Source of the DNA: Amycolatopsis eburnea
GTDB taxonomy: Bacteria > Actinomycetota > Actinomycetes > Mycobacteriales > Pseudonocardiaceae
DNA: 64,000 nt
Direction of reading: 5' to 3'
Assembly: GCF_003937945.1 (NCBI RefSeq)
Contig: NZ_RSEC01000036.1
Location: 1,232,893-1,296,892 of the forward strand
Of this stretch, positions 8,231 through 16,772 are shown in pieces (position 1 is the stretch's first letter; each line of letters starts with the position of its first letter). The notes under the pieces are model-generated. The model was not told where the DNA came from and did not search any database. It was given only the letters and a program-made list of their open reading frames with translations. Both the position numbers and the translations under genes were made by a program.

Positions 8231-9781
8231 ATGAGACTGGTCGCGGGGCGGTACGCGATCTCGGCCGAGCTGGGCCGCGGCGGGATGGGCGTGGTCTGGT
8301 GCGCCGAAGACCAGGTGCTCGGGCGCCCGGTCGCGTTGAAGGAACTGGCCACCCCGCCGGGCACGAACCTCGAACGCGTCATGCGCGAAGCCCGGACAGC
8401 GGGGCGGCTCAACGACCCCGGCGTCGTCACGGTGTACGACGTCGTCAGCGAGCAGGGCGCCACCTTCATCGTGATGGAGCTCGTCGTCGCGCCGACGCTC
8501 GCGGACGTCGTGGGCCGCGAAGGGGCGCTGGCGAACGACCGCGTCGCGGCGCTCGGCCTGCAGGTGCTCAGCGCGCTCGAAAGCGCGCACCGGGCCGGCA
8601 TCGTGCACCGGGACGTCAAGCCCAGCAACATCATGGTGCTGCCCGGCGACCGCGTGAAGCTCGCCGACTTCGGCATCGCGCGGGCGATGGACGACCCGGC
8701 CCTGACGCAGACCGGCGGTGTCATGGGGTCGCCCGGCTACATGGCGCCCGAGCTGTTCGCCGGCGCGGGCCCGGCGCCCGCGTCGGACCTCTGGTCGCTC
8801 GGCGCGACGCTGTTCCACGCCGCCGAAGGCCGCGCGCCCTTCCAGCGCACCACCACGGCCGCGACGCTGCACGCGATCATGTACGACCAGCCGGTGCTGG
8901 AGCGCTGCCGCGGCCCGCTCGCCGACGCCGTCCGCGGCCTGCTCACGCAGTCCACTTCGGACCGGCTGACCGCGTCGGGCGTGCGCGGGCTGCTGGAAAC
9001 CGCGCGCACGGCGATCACCGACTCGCCGACGCAGGCCGTGGATCCGGCGTCGCTGCCGACCATCGTCTTCGAGCCGGTGACCGCGAAGGTCGCCGCGCCG
9101 TCACCGACCACAGTGGACTGGAACCGGCCGCGCCGGAAGCGGCTCCCGCTGGTGCTGGCCGGCGTCGCGGCGGCCGTGGTCGTCGCGCTCGGCGCGATCT
9201 TCCTGCTCAAGCCGTCGGCGCAGACCCCGGTGGCGGCCGCGGGGGTGACGTCGGAGCAGGCCGAGCCGTCGCCGTCGAAGACCACCTCGCCCAGCCACAA
9301 GAAGTCCTCGGCACCGCCGTCCACGAGCGCGTCCGCGTTGCCGGGCGCGAGTTCGGCCGCCGCCCCGCCGCCGTCGTCGAGCGCGGGGGAGAAGCCGGAG
9401 CCGGCCAAGGTGCCGCTGACCCGGTTCCACCACCCCGAAGGCGGCCACTTCAGCGGTACCAAGAAGGTCGGTCCGCCGGCGGGCTTCACCAAGGAGGGCG
9501 TCTTCGGTTCGCTCGTCGCGACGGCCGAGCCGGGGACGCGGAAGCTGTTCGCCTGCAAGGTGAAGGACCAGAAGGACTGGTTCAGCTCGACCGACCAGAG
9601 CGGCAAGTGCGAGGGCCAGCAGGCACTCGGCCTGCTCGGGTACCTCTACGCCAACCCGCCGTCCTGGGCGGCCGCGCGGGCGCTCTACCGCTGCAATGCG
9701 GGTGCGAGCCACTTCGACTCCCTCGACGCCGGCTGCGAGGGCAAGACGAAGGAGTTCCTGATGGGCTACGTCGTCAGCTGA
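8231..9781 (+). CDS. Membrane Ser/Thr protein kinase (PknB-type) with Cys-rich extracellular domain
   Basis: The ATG at 8231 follows a run of G that can serve as the ribosome site, giving 516 residues. The kinase domain covers about residues 7-270. It has a Gly-rich loop (GRYAISAELGRGGMG), catalytic Lys in VALKE at 37, HRDVKPSN with catalytic Asp128, and a DFG starting at Asp146. A membrane helix lies at about 305-326 after a basic stretch. The outer part has a Ser/Thr/Pro linker and a roughly 100-residue C-terminal domain with four cysteines, probably two disulfides. It has no PASTA repeats, so its ligand differs from that of PknB. Its 3' end overlaps the convergent hydrolase by 16 bases. 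Confidence 0.9.
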   Translation: MRLVAGRYAISAELGRGGMGVVWCAEDQVLGRPVALKELATPPGTNLERVMREARTAGRLNDPGVVTVYDVVSEQGATFIVMELVVAPTLADVVGREGALANDRVAALGLQVLSALESAHRAGIVHRDVKPSNIMVLPGDRVKLADFGIARAMDDPALTQTGGVMGSPGYMAPELFAGAGPAPASDLWSLGATLFHAAEGRAPFQRTTTAATLHAIMYDQPVLERCRGPLADAVRGLLTQSTSDRLTASGVRGLLETARTAITDSPTQAVDPASLPTIVFEPVTAKVAAPSPTTVDWNRPRRKRLPLVLAGVAAAVVVALGAIFLLKPSAQTPVAAAGVTSEQAEPSPSKTTSPSHKKSSAPPSTSASALPGASSAAAPPPSSSAGEKPEPAKVPLTRFHHPEGGHFSGTKKVGPPAGFTKEGVFGSLVATAEPGTRKLFACKVKDQKDWFSSTDQSGKCEGQQALGLLGYLYANPPSWAAARALYRCNAGASHFDSLDAGCEGKTKEFLMGYVVS

Positions 9782-10437
9782 AGCAACACGTCGGCGACCA
9801 GTTCGGGCCGCGTGACGAACGGGTGGTGCGCCACCGGCAGCTCGACGACGTCGGTCGCGCGGGCGGCGTGTTCCCGCTGCATCTGCGGCGGCGTCGCGAG
9901 ATCGTCCCCGCAGACGAGGTAGGTCGACGGCTTGTGGCGCCACGCGGCTTCGGTCGTCCGCTGGCCGAACACGACCTCGTTCTGCGCAGTGAGCCGCGCG
10001 GCGGCCGCGGCGTAGGTGGCGTCGTCGAAGTCCTGGGCGAACAGCGGCCGCACGAGCTCCTCCCGGACGCTCGCGGTGCCGTCGCCGTGGCTGACGTGCC
10101 GCGGCTCCCCGCCGCCGAAGTCCGCGAGCGCCTCGCCGACGTCCGGCAGGAACGACGTCACGTAGACCAGCCGGTGCACCGCCGGGTGCCGGCCGGCCTG
10201 GGTGATCACCATCCCACCGTAGGAGTGTCCGACGAGCAGAACAGGCTCGTCGGACGCGTCGAGCAGCGCGCGGACGGCCGCGGCGTCGTCGAACAGATCA
10301 CCCCGCGGCTCGGCCTCGCAACTCGGCAGCACGGCCGCTGAACTGCGCAAACCGTGTCGCGCCAGTGCGTCCGCGGCCGGCTGCCACCACCAGGCGCCGT
10401 CGCGGACGAAGGCGCCGTGGACGAAGACGATTCGCAT
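9766..10437 (-). CDS. Alpha/beta hydrolase
   Basis: The protein has 223 residues and starts at ATG (MRIVFVHGAF), which places the oxyanion-hole HGAF motif at the usual position right after the first strand. The nucleophile elbow is GHSYGG with Ser72. The catalytic His is probably one of the pair near 204-205 (AHHPF). Length and motifs fit small soluble esterase-like hydrolases. The substrate is unknown. It is divergent from the DUF2716 gene across a 77-bp gap. Confidence 0.85.
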   Translation of the reverse strand: MRIVFVHGAFVRDGAWWWQPAADALARHGLRSSAAVLPSCEAEPRGDLFDDAAAVRALLDASDEPVLLVGHSYGGMVITQAGRHPAVHRLVYVTSFLPDVGEALADFGGGEPRHVSHGDGTASVREELVRPLFAQDFDDATYAAAAARLTAQNEVVFGQRTTEAAWRHKPSTYLVCGDDLATPPQMQREHAARATDVVELPVAHHPFVTRPELVADVLLQLTT

Positions 10438-10514
10438 GGTGACAAGCTGGCACAACCCACCCGGTCGAGTGACACAGTTCGCGGCGAGCGGACGGGGACT
10501 GGACAAACCGAGAG

Positions 10515-11111
10515 GTGAACACGAAGCTTTCGCGTGTTCTTCCGTGCCTGGCCGACTTCGAGGTCCTCAAAGTGAATGCTGCCTGGGAAGCCGTCTCCCG
10601 CGTCGTGGACGAGCCCGCCTGGTACTGGGTGTACGACAAGCTGGGGTTCTGGCCGAGCACCTACGCCCACGCCTGGCCGGGCTTCCGCGAGCCGGCGCCG
10701 TCGCGCACCTGGGACCTCTCGCCCGGCGACCTCGACCGCGCGTCGGCCGAGTTCCGCCTCGGCCCGTACGCGGTCGAAGAGCACCAGGTGGCCGCCATCG
10801 CGCTGGCCGCGTTCCGCGAGGTCTGCGGCCCGGACGACTGGCTGTGGGCGCTGCACTGGCAGCACCAGTCCTACCGCGTCCGCCCGCACCTGATGACCGA
10901 AGGCGCCCGCTGGCCGGTGCCGGCGTTCCCGCGCGCGGACTACCACCTGTTCCTGGCGTCCGACTTCTCGTTCGGCACGCTCGGCCACCCGTGGGAGCGC
11001 ACGCTGTGCGTCTTCGGCGAGAAGCTGGTGCCGGCGTTCGAGCGCCACGGCGAAGGCGTGCTGACCAACGTCCTGCGCCGCGACGGAAAGCCGTCCGCAC
11101 TGGCCCGCTGA
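10515..11111 (+). CDS. DUF2716 family protein
   Basis: This 198-residue soluble protein starts at GTG. It has the Trp/Tyr/His-rich pattern of the DUF2716 family, including WYWVYDKLGFWPS and LHWQHQSYRVRPH. The biochemical role of the family is unknown. DUF2716 genes often lie in toxin/immunity neighbourhoods, and the next gene here, 21 bases downstream, is an Imm7-type immunity gene. The family call rests on remembered motif similarity and should be checked by profile search. Confidence 0.65.
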   Translation: MNTKLSRVLPCLADFEVLKVNAAWEAVSRVVDEPAWYWVYDKLGFWPSTYAHAWPGFREPAPSRTWDLSPGDLDRASAEFRLGPYAVEEHQVAAIALAAFREVCGPDDWLWALHWQHQSYRVRPHLMTEGARWPVPAFPRADYHLFLASDFSFGTLGHPWERTLCVFGEKLVPAFERHGEGVLTNVLRRDGKPSALAR

Positions 11112-11132
11112 GCCCTTGCTACCGTTCTGCGG

Positions 11133-11531
11133 GTGTTCGAATTCCACGGCTGGGTGACCATCCAGGCGACCGCGAGCGGCGACGACGACGCGGCCCTCCT
11201 GGAGCGACTGGTCGACCGCGTCCACCGCGCGATCCGCGACGCCGGCGACTTCGACCTGATCGACCTCCGCTGGAGCGGCGGCATGCCGATGCTCCACATC
11301 GCGGGCTTCGACAAGCACGGCGGCCGCGGCCTGGAACTGCTCGACCTCTTCACCCGGGTCGGCGAACTGGCGGCGGGCTCGTACGGCCTGCTCCACGTCT
11401 GGGACGACCAGGACACCGAGCACGACAACGAGTTCCGCGTCTACCGGATGGCCCGCGGCCAGGTGACCGAACGCGAAGACCCGCACCTGACGCCGGTCGC
11501 CCCGACGGTCCTGGACGTCTACGAGCTGTAG
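11133..11531 (+). CDS. Imm7 family immunity protein (orphan)
   Basis: This 132-residue acidic soluble protein begins FEFHGWVTI and has GLLHVWDDQD near its C-terminus, the pattern I associate with Imm7 immunity proteins of polymorphic-toxin systems. These bind and neutralise a cognate nuclease-type toxin in the cytoplasm. The start is GTG. No large toxin gene (RHS, WXG100 or LXG) is found within this window. It is therefore an orphan or protects against a neighbour's toxin. It follows the DUF2716 gene closely and may share its transcript. Confidence 0.6.
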   Translation: MFEFHGWVTIQATASGDDDAALLERLVDRVHRAIRDAGDFDLIDLRWSGGMPMLHIAGFDKHGGRGLELLDLFTRVGELAAGSYGLLHVWDDQDTEHDNEFRVYRMARGQVTEREDPHLTPVAPTVLDVYEL

Positions 11532-11599
11532 CCACTTCGCAACCGCGCCTGAGTAGAACTGCTCAAGACGCCGCGGCCGCCGGACGAGACCGTGGTCAC

Positions 11600-11893
11600 A
11601 TGACCAAATCCGGCACCACGTCCCCCACCACGACGGCCTTCTACGTCCAGGCGGCGCTTTCGTTCGGCCTGGCGCTCGCCGCGGTCACCGGCGGCATCGC
11701 GTACCTCCCGGTCGACGGCTGGGTCCGCGGCTTCCTCGCCCTCGGCATGCTCTACCTGGTCACCTCGACGTTCACGCTCGCCAAGTGCGTCCGGGACAGA
11801 CAGGACGAGACCTCGGTGGTCTCCCGCGTCGACCAAGCCCGGCTCGAGAAGCTCCTCGCCGAGCACGACCCCTACCAGACCCACGCGGTGTGA
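11600..11893 (+). CDS. YiaA/YiaB family two-helix membrane protein
   Basis: The 97-residue protein matches the YiaA/B two-helix domain. It has FYVQAALSFGLALAAVTGG as the first helix, YLPVDGW in the loop, GFLALGMLYLVTSTFTLAK as the second, and a charged tail beginning VRDRQDE. The start ATG gives a short hydrophilic N-terminus before the first helix. The function of the family is not established. A bidirectional hairpin follows. Confidence 0.85.
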   Translation: MTKSGTTSPTTTAFYVQAALSFGLALAAVTGGIAYLPVDGWVRGFLALGMLYLVTSTFTLAKCVRDRQDETSVVSRVDQARLEKLLAEHDPYQTHAV

Positions 11894-11919
11894 CAGCGAT
11901 CACGCGCTCTCGAAAGACT

Positions 11920-11956
11920 GAAGGCCGCCTCCCGGACGAACCGGGAAGCGGCCTTC
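11920..11956. terminator. Bidirectional terminator hairpin
   Basis: GAAGGCCGC (11920-11928) pairs with GCGGCCTTC (11948-11956), and an inner CCCGG/CCGGG adds five pairs. It lies between the plus-strand YiaA/B gene and the minus-strand tRNA and can end both transcripts. On the minus strand it is followed by AGTCTTTC. Confidence 0.75.
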
Positions 11957-11963
11957 GATCTTG

Positions 11964-12036
11964 AGCGGATGACGGGATTCGAACCCGCGACCCTCACCTT
12001 GGCAAGGTGATGCGCTACCAGCTGCGCTACATCCGC
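11964..12036 (-). tRNA. tRNA-Gly (anticodon GCC)
   Basis: The minus strand gives a 73-base cloverleaf. The acceptor arm is GCGGATG with CATCCGC, the anticodon stem TCACC/GGTGA with loop TTGCCAA (anticodon GCC), and the T-loop GGTTCGAATCC. The discriminator is U and CCA is not encoded. The terminator hairpin at 11920-11956 lies just downstream. Confidence 0.97.
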
Positions 12037-12174
12037 ACTGCCTTGCTGATGGGAAGACTCTATACCCTCCCCCGAGTGGGCCGAACGCCGGGTCCCCCCA
12101 TGCCCTGACCCGGTGCTTCGGTGTCACAGCTGGCGTACAAGGGGTGACGACGGCTGATTCCCTCCGTATGGTGT

Positions 12175-12194
12175 CCCCATTCGACCGAATGGGG
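12175..12194. promoter_or_regulatory. Perfect inverted repeat upstream of the ECF sigma gene
   Basis: CCCCATTC (12175-12182) and GAATGGGG (12187-12194) form an 8-bp inverted repeat with a 4-base spacer, 30 bases before the sigma start codon. It could be an operator or a leader hairpin. Confidence 0.4.
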
Positions 12195-12223
12195 AGACCT
12201 TCGGGGAGGAGGTGCCGGGCCGG

Positions 12224-13747
12224 ATGACCGAGCTGGGCACGGTGCCGCCACCAGCGGCCTCGGAATCCGACGAGCAGGCACTGCTGCAACGGCTCCGCAA
12301 CGGCGAAGACGCCGCGTTCGGGGAGCTGTTCGAGCTGCACGCCGCCGCCGTGCGCCGGCTCGCGCAGAGCCTGGCCGCCGACCGGTCCGAGGCCGAGGAC
12401 ATCACCGCGGAGACCTTCTTCCGCGTGCTGCAGGCCCTCCGCCGCGGCGCCGGCCCCCGCGACTACGTCCGCGCCTACCTGCTCACCGTCGCCCGCCGCG
12501 TTTCGTGGGAGTGGCACGGCGCCCGCCGGGACGTCCCGGTCTCCGACGACGAACTCACCTTCCGCGCCGGCGCGGGTGCCGACACGCACGCCCGCACCGC
12601 GGAGCACACGCTGATCACCACCGCGTTCACCAGCCTGCCGGAGCGCTGGCGGACGGTGCTGTGGCAGACCGAGGTCGAGGGCGAGCAGCCCGCGATGGTC
12701 GCGCCGCACTTCGGGCTGAGCGCGAACGCCACCGCGGCGCTGGCCCGCCGGGCGCGCCAGGGGCTGCGCGCGGCGTACCTGCAGGCCCACCTTTCGGTGA
12801 ACCGCGGGCCGGACTCGTGCCGCGCGGTCGTCGAAAAGCTCGGCGGGTTCACCGCGGGCAGCGTCACCGGTGCCGAGGCCGAGCGGATCAAGGCGCACCT
12901 GCACGGCTGCGCGTCGTGCCGCGCCACCCAGGACGAGCTCCGCGACGTCTGTTCGTCGCTGCGCGCGCACGCCGGCGTGCTGGTGCTGCTCGTGCCCGCG
13001 GCCGCGTCGCTCGGCGGCAGCGGGGTGCTGGCCGGGCTCGGCACGACGATCAAGGGTGTCCTGGTCGGGTCGAAGGTCAAGATCGGGCTCGCGCTGGCGT
13101 CGACCGCCGCCGTGGGCGCGGTCGGGGTCGCGGCCGGTCCGGTGCTGTTCGGGCCGACGCCGGTCCAGGACGTCGGGCTGACCGGCGGCGCGCCGGAGCT
13201 GGTGGTGGTGCCGCCGACCGAGACGCACCACGAGCCGCCGCCGCAGCCGCAGCCCGATCCCCGGATCGGCATCGGCGTGCTCAACGGCCGCGGCACCGGG
13301 GTCGCGGTGCCGATCCGGCCGCGTGCCGCCGGCACCGGGCAGCTCGGCGCGCACGAGGTGCCGCACGTCCCCGCGGGCGACGTCCCGGCCGGGGAGGTGG
13401 GCGGCAGCACCGGCGGCGACGGCGTAACCCCGCGCGAAGACCTCACGTCCTCGACGTTCAGCACGCCCGACCACCCGGCGACGTCGCCGCGGCTCGACAC
13501 GACGACGACCCCGAACCTGACGATGACCACCGAGTCGAGCGACTCGCCGGAAAGCGCCGACGCACCCGAGCTGTCGCCGACCGACGGGTCGACGGAGGCG
13601 AAGGGCAGGCCGACGGACACCAGCACGACCGAACCGACGACGACGGTCACGCCGACGTCCGGGAAACCGTGCCCGAGCAGCACGTCCGAAGTCACTGGTT
13701 CGAGCGAATCCGCCGAACCGGCGCCGACCGGCTCCGAACAGCGGTGA
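12224..13747 (+). CDS. ECF sigma factor fused to zinc-finger, membrane and Thr/Pro-rich tail
   Basis: The protein has 507 residues from ATG 12224; a GTG at 12212 overlaps the GGAGGAGG ribosome site and is less likely. Residues 15-180 hold sigma region 2 (AAVRRLAQSLAADRSEAEDI) and region 4. Near 225-232 is HGCASC, the H-x3-C-x2-C core of an anti-sigma zinc finger. Two hydrophobic segments follow at about 253-310, then a long tail rich in Thr, Ser, Pro and Glu. Sigma and anti-sigma functions are thus joined in one chain tied to the membrane, a known but uncommon ECF layout. Release from the membrane, perhaps by proteolysis, would be needed for activity; that is inference. Confidence 0.85.
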   Translation: MTELGTVPPPAASESDEQALLQRLRNGEDAAFGELFELHAAAVRRLAQSLAADRSEAEDITAETFFRVLQALRRGAGPRDYVRAYLLTVARRVSWEWHGARRDVPVSDDELTFRAGAGADTHARTAEHTLITTAFTSLPERWRTVLWQTEVEGEQPAMVAPHFGLSANATAALARRARQGLRAAYLQAHLSVNRGPDSCRAVVEKLGGFTAGSVTGAEAERIKAHLHGCASCRATQDELRDVCSSLRAHAGVLVLLVPAAASLGGSGVLAGLGTTIKGVLVGSKVKIGLALASTAAVGAVGVAAGPVLFGPTPVQDVGLTGGAPELVVVPPTETHHEPPPQPQPDPRIGIGVLNGRGTGVAVPIRPRAAGTGQLGAHEVPHVPAGDVPAGEVGGSTGGDGVTPREDLTSSTFSTPDHPATSPRLDTTTTPNLTMTTESSDSPESADAPELSPTDGSTEAKGRPTDTSTTEPTTTVTPTSGKPCPSSTSEVTGSSESAEPAPTGSEQR

Positions 13748-13850
13748 TCCACTTCGCCGGGTGGGATGTCCGATTCCTCCCTCGCGCGTTCGCGGCCGCG
13801 CACGGTACCGTTGTGCTGCTCACCCTGCGGGCGGCCCTGGAGGCAACTGA

Positions 13851-14291
13851 ATGAACCGGCTGGTGCGCGGCGAAGACGGCCGCGACTGGGTGGTCCGTGC
13901 CCAGATGGAATGGCGTGCGCCGGCGACGGCCGACGACTTCGAGCACGACGTCGCGGGCAGTTACGGCCCCGGCATCGCGATGATCGTGGTGACCGCGCTG
14001 CTGGCCGTCATCCTCGTCGTGTGGACGCCGGACCAGGTCAACATCCCCGCGTGGGTGCTGCTCGCGCTGCTGCTCGTGATCCTGTTCTTCCCCCTGCGGT
14101 GGATCCTGCGCCGGCCGTGGACGGTCGTCGCGGAGACCGAGGGCGACGTGACCGGCGACCGGCCGTCCGAGCGCTGGGTCGGCACCATCCGCGGCATGTT
14201 CACCGTGCAGGGCGAGGTCAAGAAGATCTCCAAGACCATCCAGCGGCACTCGCTGCCGGACTTCGACGGGCCGCTGCACCCGGTCGAATAG
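13851..14291 (+). CDS. Conserved actinobacterial two-helix membrane protein
   Basis: The 146-residue protein has membrane helices at about 43-60 and 66-85, separated by a short loop. The N-terminal cytoplasmic part contains WVVRAQMEWRAPATADDFE, and the C-terminal one RPWTVVAETEGD and WVGTIRGMFTVQGEV. Close relatives occur across mycobacteria and Pseudonocardiaceae without a known role. The ATG at 13851 has GGAGG 11 bases upstream. The gene lies 39 bases before the DNA glycosylase, so the two may be cotranscribed. Confidence 0.7.
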   Translation: MNRLVRGEDGRDWVVRAQMEWRAPATADDFEHDVAGSYGPGIAMIVVTALLAVILVVWTPDQVNIPAWVLLALLLVILFFPLRWILRRPWTVVAETEGDVTGDRPSERWVGTIRGMFTVQGEVKKISKTIQRHSLPDFDGPLHPVE

Positions 14292-14330
14292 CCAGTACCG
14301 GAATTCGGCCGAAGGGGTGAAACTGGGGAC

Positions 14331-15191
14331 ATGCCCGAGCTACCCGAGGTCGAAGCGCTGGCCCACCACCTGCGCGAGAACGCGGTCGGCCAGACGATCT
14401 TCCGCATCGATGTCGCATCGCTGAGCGTGCTGAAGACGGCGACCCCGCCGTGGACCGAAATGCACGGCCGCGAGATCACCGGCGCGACCCGGCACGGCAA
14501 GCACCTCGACGTCGTCGCCGGCGACCTGCACCTGGTCGTCCACCTGGCGCGCGCGGGCTGGCTGCGCTGGTCCGACGGCCTCGCCGCGGCGCCGCTGAAG
14601 CCCGGCAAGGGCCCGATCTCGCTGCGCGTGCACCTCGAGTCCGCGACCGGGCCCGGGTTCGACCTCACCGAAGCGGGCACGAAGAAGGGCCTCGCGGTGT
14701 GGATCGTCAAGGACCCGCAGGAGATCGCGAGCGTGGCACGCCTCGGCCCGGACGCCCTCTCGCTGGACGCGACCCAGCTGCGTGAGCTGTTCGCGGGCAA
14801 GAACACCCGCTTGAAGTGGGCGCTCACCGACCAGTCGCTCATCGCCGGGATCGGCAACGCGTACTCCGACGAGATCATGCACCGCGCGAAGCTCTCGCCG
14901 TACGCGACGATCGGCAAGCTCGACGACGGCGCACTGGAAACCCTCGCCGAGGCGATCGTCGAAATCGAGTCCGACGCCGTCAACCGCTCGGTCGGCCAGA
15001 AAGCCGCGCGGCTGAAGGGCGAGAAGCGCTCAGGCCTGCGGGTCCACGCCCGCACCGGCCTGCCCTGCCCGGTCTGCGGCGACACGATCCGCGAGATCTC
15101 CTTCGCCGACAAGTCGTTCCAGTACTGCCCGACCTGCCAGACCGGCGGCAAGCCGCTCGCCGACCGCCGCATGTCGCGGCTCCTCAAGTAG
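14331..15191 (+). CDS. Fpg/Nei family DNA glycosylase
   Basis: This 286-residue protein begins MPELPEVE. After removal of Met the N-terminal Pro is the Schiff-base nucleophile, and Glu3 is the acid of the family. The middle H2TH region includes LIAGIGNAYSDEIMH. The C-terminal zinc finger has CPVC near 246 and CPTC near 266. The family excises oxidised bases and cuts the abasic site by beta/delta elimination. The divergent LHLVVHLARAGWL strand and the shape of the insert suggest a Nei-like actinobacterial branch rather than MutM itself. Confidence 0.9.
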   Translation: MPELPEVEALAHHLRENAVGQTIFRIDVASLSVLKTATPPWTEMHGREITGATRHGKHLDVVAGDLHLVVHLARAGWLRWSDGLAAAPLKPGKGPISLRVHLESATGPGFDLTEAGTKKGLAVWIVKDPQEIASVARLGPDALSLDATQLRELFAGKNTRLKWALTDQSLIAGIGNAYSDEIMHRAKLSPYATIGKLDDGALETLAEAIVEIESDAVNRSVGQKAARLKGEKRSGLRVHARTGLPCPVCGDTIREISFADKSFQYCPTCQTGGKPLADRRMSRLLK

Positions 15192-15438
15192 CAGATTCGC
15201 CCGTTCGGCCGCAGGTGCTGCGCCGCGCGTCGCCGAGCGCGGGGTCGTCGGCGGCGAAACCGCGTCCTTCCTGCTGCTTTCGCCGGAAGGGGTGGAACAG
15301 GCGACGCCTCCCGCGTGTTGCGGACAGTGACCATGAGGGCCTGGATCCGACTCTCGGTAGGGTCGTATCAACCCTCGGTCAGCACAGTTGGACAGAAAGT
15401 GGGAACAGGCCTTGCACCCGGTTGGTCGAGCGCAGAGC

Positions 15439-16752
15439 ATGGACGCCGTGTCCGGGTTTCCGCTTGCGCAGATCATTCCCTGGGGTGTCGCGGCAGTCCT
15501 CCTCGTCGTGGTGATCGTGCTGCTCGTGAAACAGCGCAAGCCGGCCAGCGTGGTGGAAGACGCCATGCTGCAGGCCGTGCACCGGATGTCGAAGGCGGCG
15601 CCGAACCTCCGCTCCGGCCTGGACGAAGACGCCGCCGACAAGATCACCACGCAGCTGCTGCAGATGCTCGACTGCGTGGCCGTCGGCATCACCGACTGCG
15701 AAGGCACGCTGCTGTCCTGGGACGGGGAGGCGAACGAGCACTACGTCGACCTCGTCGACGCGATCGGCGCGGCCATCCGCAAGCACCGCCGCGAGGTCGT
15801 GGCCCACGACCGGATGCCGTGCAACCACCGCGGCACCTGCCGGATGAAGACGGCGGTCATCGTGCCGCTGCTGGTCGAGGGCGAGACCGAGGCGGCGCTG
15901 ATCGTCGTCGGCCGGACCCGCGGGCGCCTGGTGCAGATGGCCGACGCGGTCGCGCAGTTCGTCTGCACGCAGTTCGAGCTGTCCCGGCTCGACGAGTCGA
16001 AGCAGCAGCTCCAGCAGGCGGAGATCAAGGCGCTGCGCGCGCAGATCTCGCCGCACTTCGTCTACAACGCGCTGAACACGATCTCCGCGCTGATCCGCAC
16101 GGACCCCGAAGAGGCGCGAGAGCTGCTTCAGGACTTCGCCGACTTCACGCGCTACTCGTTCCGTTCGTCGGGCATGTTCACCTCGCTCGCCGAGGAGCTG
16201 CGCAACATCGACCGCTACCTGACCATCGAGAACGCCCGCTTCGGCGGCCGGCTCGAGGTGCGGATGAAGATCGCGCCCGAGGTGCTCAGCGTCGTCGTGC
16301 CGTTCCTGATCATCCAGCCGCTGGTGGAGAACGCGGTCAAGCACGGACTGGCCAGCAAGCCCAGCGGCGGCTGCGTCACGGTGATCGCGCAGGACCACGG
16401 CGCCGAGGCGCTGATCAGCGTCGAGGACGACGGGATCGGCATGGACCCGCGGCGGCTCAACGACGTCAAGAACGCGCACAGCACCGGCGCGCACGTCGGG
16501 CTCGGCAACATCAGCCAGCGCATGCAGCAGGTGTTCGGCAACGACTACGCGGTGATGGTCGAGACCGCGCCCGGCGCCGGCATGAAGGTGACGCTGCGGG
16601 TGCCGAAGTTCGTCCCGGGCGTCCGCCCGAACATGCCGGACTACAGCTCCGAGGAGGCCGACGTCCCGGCGCAGAGCGGGCCGGCCCAGCTGAACGGCGC
16701 CGACGTGTCCGGGGTGAACGGTTCGCGCTCCGGCATCCTCCCCATGGGCTGA
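15439..16752 (+). CDS. LytS/YehU-type sensor histidine kinase
   Basis: The ATG at 15439 gives 437 residues; an in-frame TTG at 15388 would add 17. One N-terminal membrane helix (about 11-29) is followed by a LytS-type GAF-like domain with a CNHRGTC cysteine pair near 130. The His_kinase domain has QISPHFVYNALNTI with phospho-acceptor His206, and the ATPase part has ENAVKHG near 297 and DDGIGMD near 331. Such kinases pair with LytTR regulators and often control pyruvate or acetate carriers. The matching regulator lies at 20015, separated by four unrelated genes, and is followed by symporter genes. TAGGGT near 15357 may be the -10. Confidence 0.9.
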   Translation: MDAVSGFPLAQIIPWGVAAVLLVVVIVLLVKQRKPASVVEDAMLQAVHRMSKAAPNLRSGLDEDAADKITTQLLQMLDCVAVGITDCEGTLLSWDGEANEHYVDLVDAIGAAIRKHRREVVAHDRMPCNHRGTCRMKTAVIVPLLVEGETEAALIVVGRTRGRLVQMADAVAQFVCTQFELSRLDESKQQLQQAEIKALRAQISPHFVYNALNTISALIRTDPEEARELLQDFADFTRYSFRSSGMFTSLAEELRNIDRYLTIENARFGGRLEVRMKIAPEVLSVVVPFLIIQPLVENAVKHGLASKPSGGCVTVIAQDHGAEALISVEDDGIGMDPRRLNDVKNAHSTGAHVGLGNISQRMQQVFGNDYAVMVETAPGAGMKVTLRVPKFVPGVRPNMPDYSSEEADVPAQSGPAQLNGADVSGVNGSRSGILPMG

Positions 16753-16772
16753 GTCCCGGCTAGCCTGGCTTC

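Noticed and set aside
15192..15308. Protein-like minus-strand end with FAADDPALGDARRSTCGRTGE before a stop
   Set aside because: It looks like the tail of a real protein, but no start, RBS or upstream domain could be traced in the 247-base gap, so it is at most a gene remnant.
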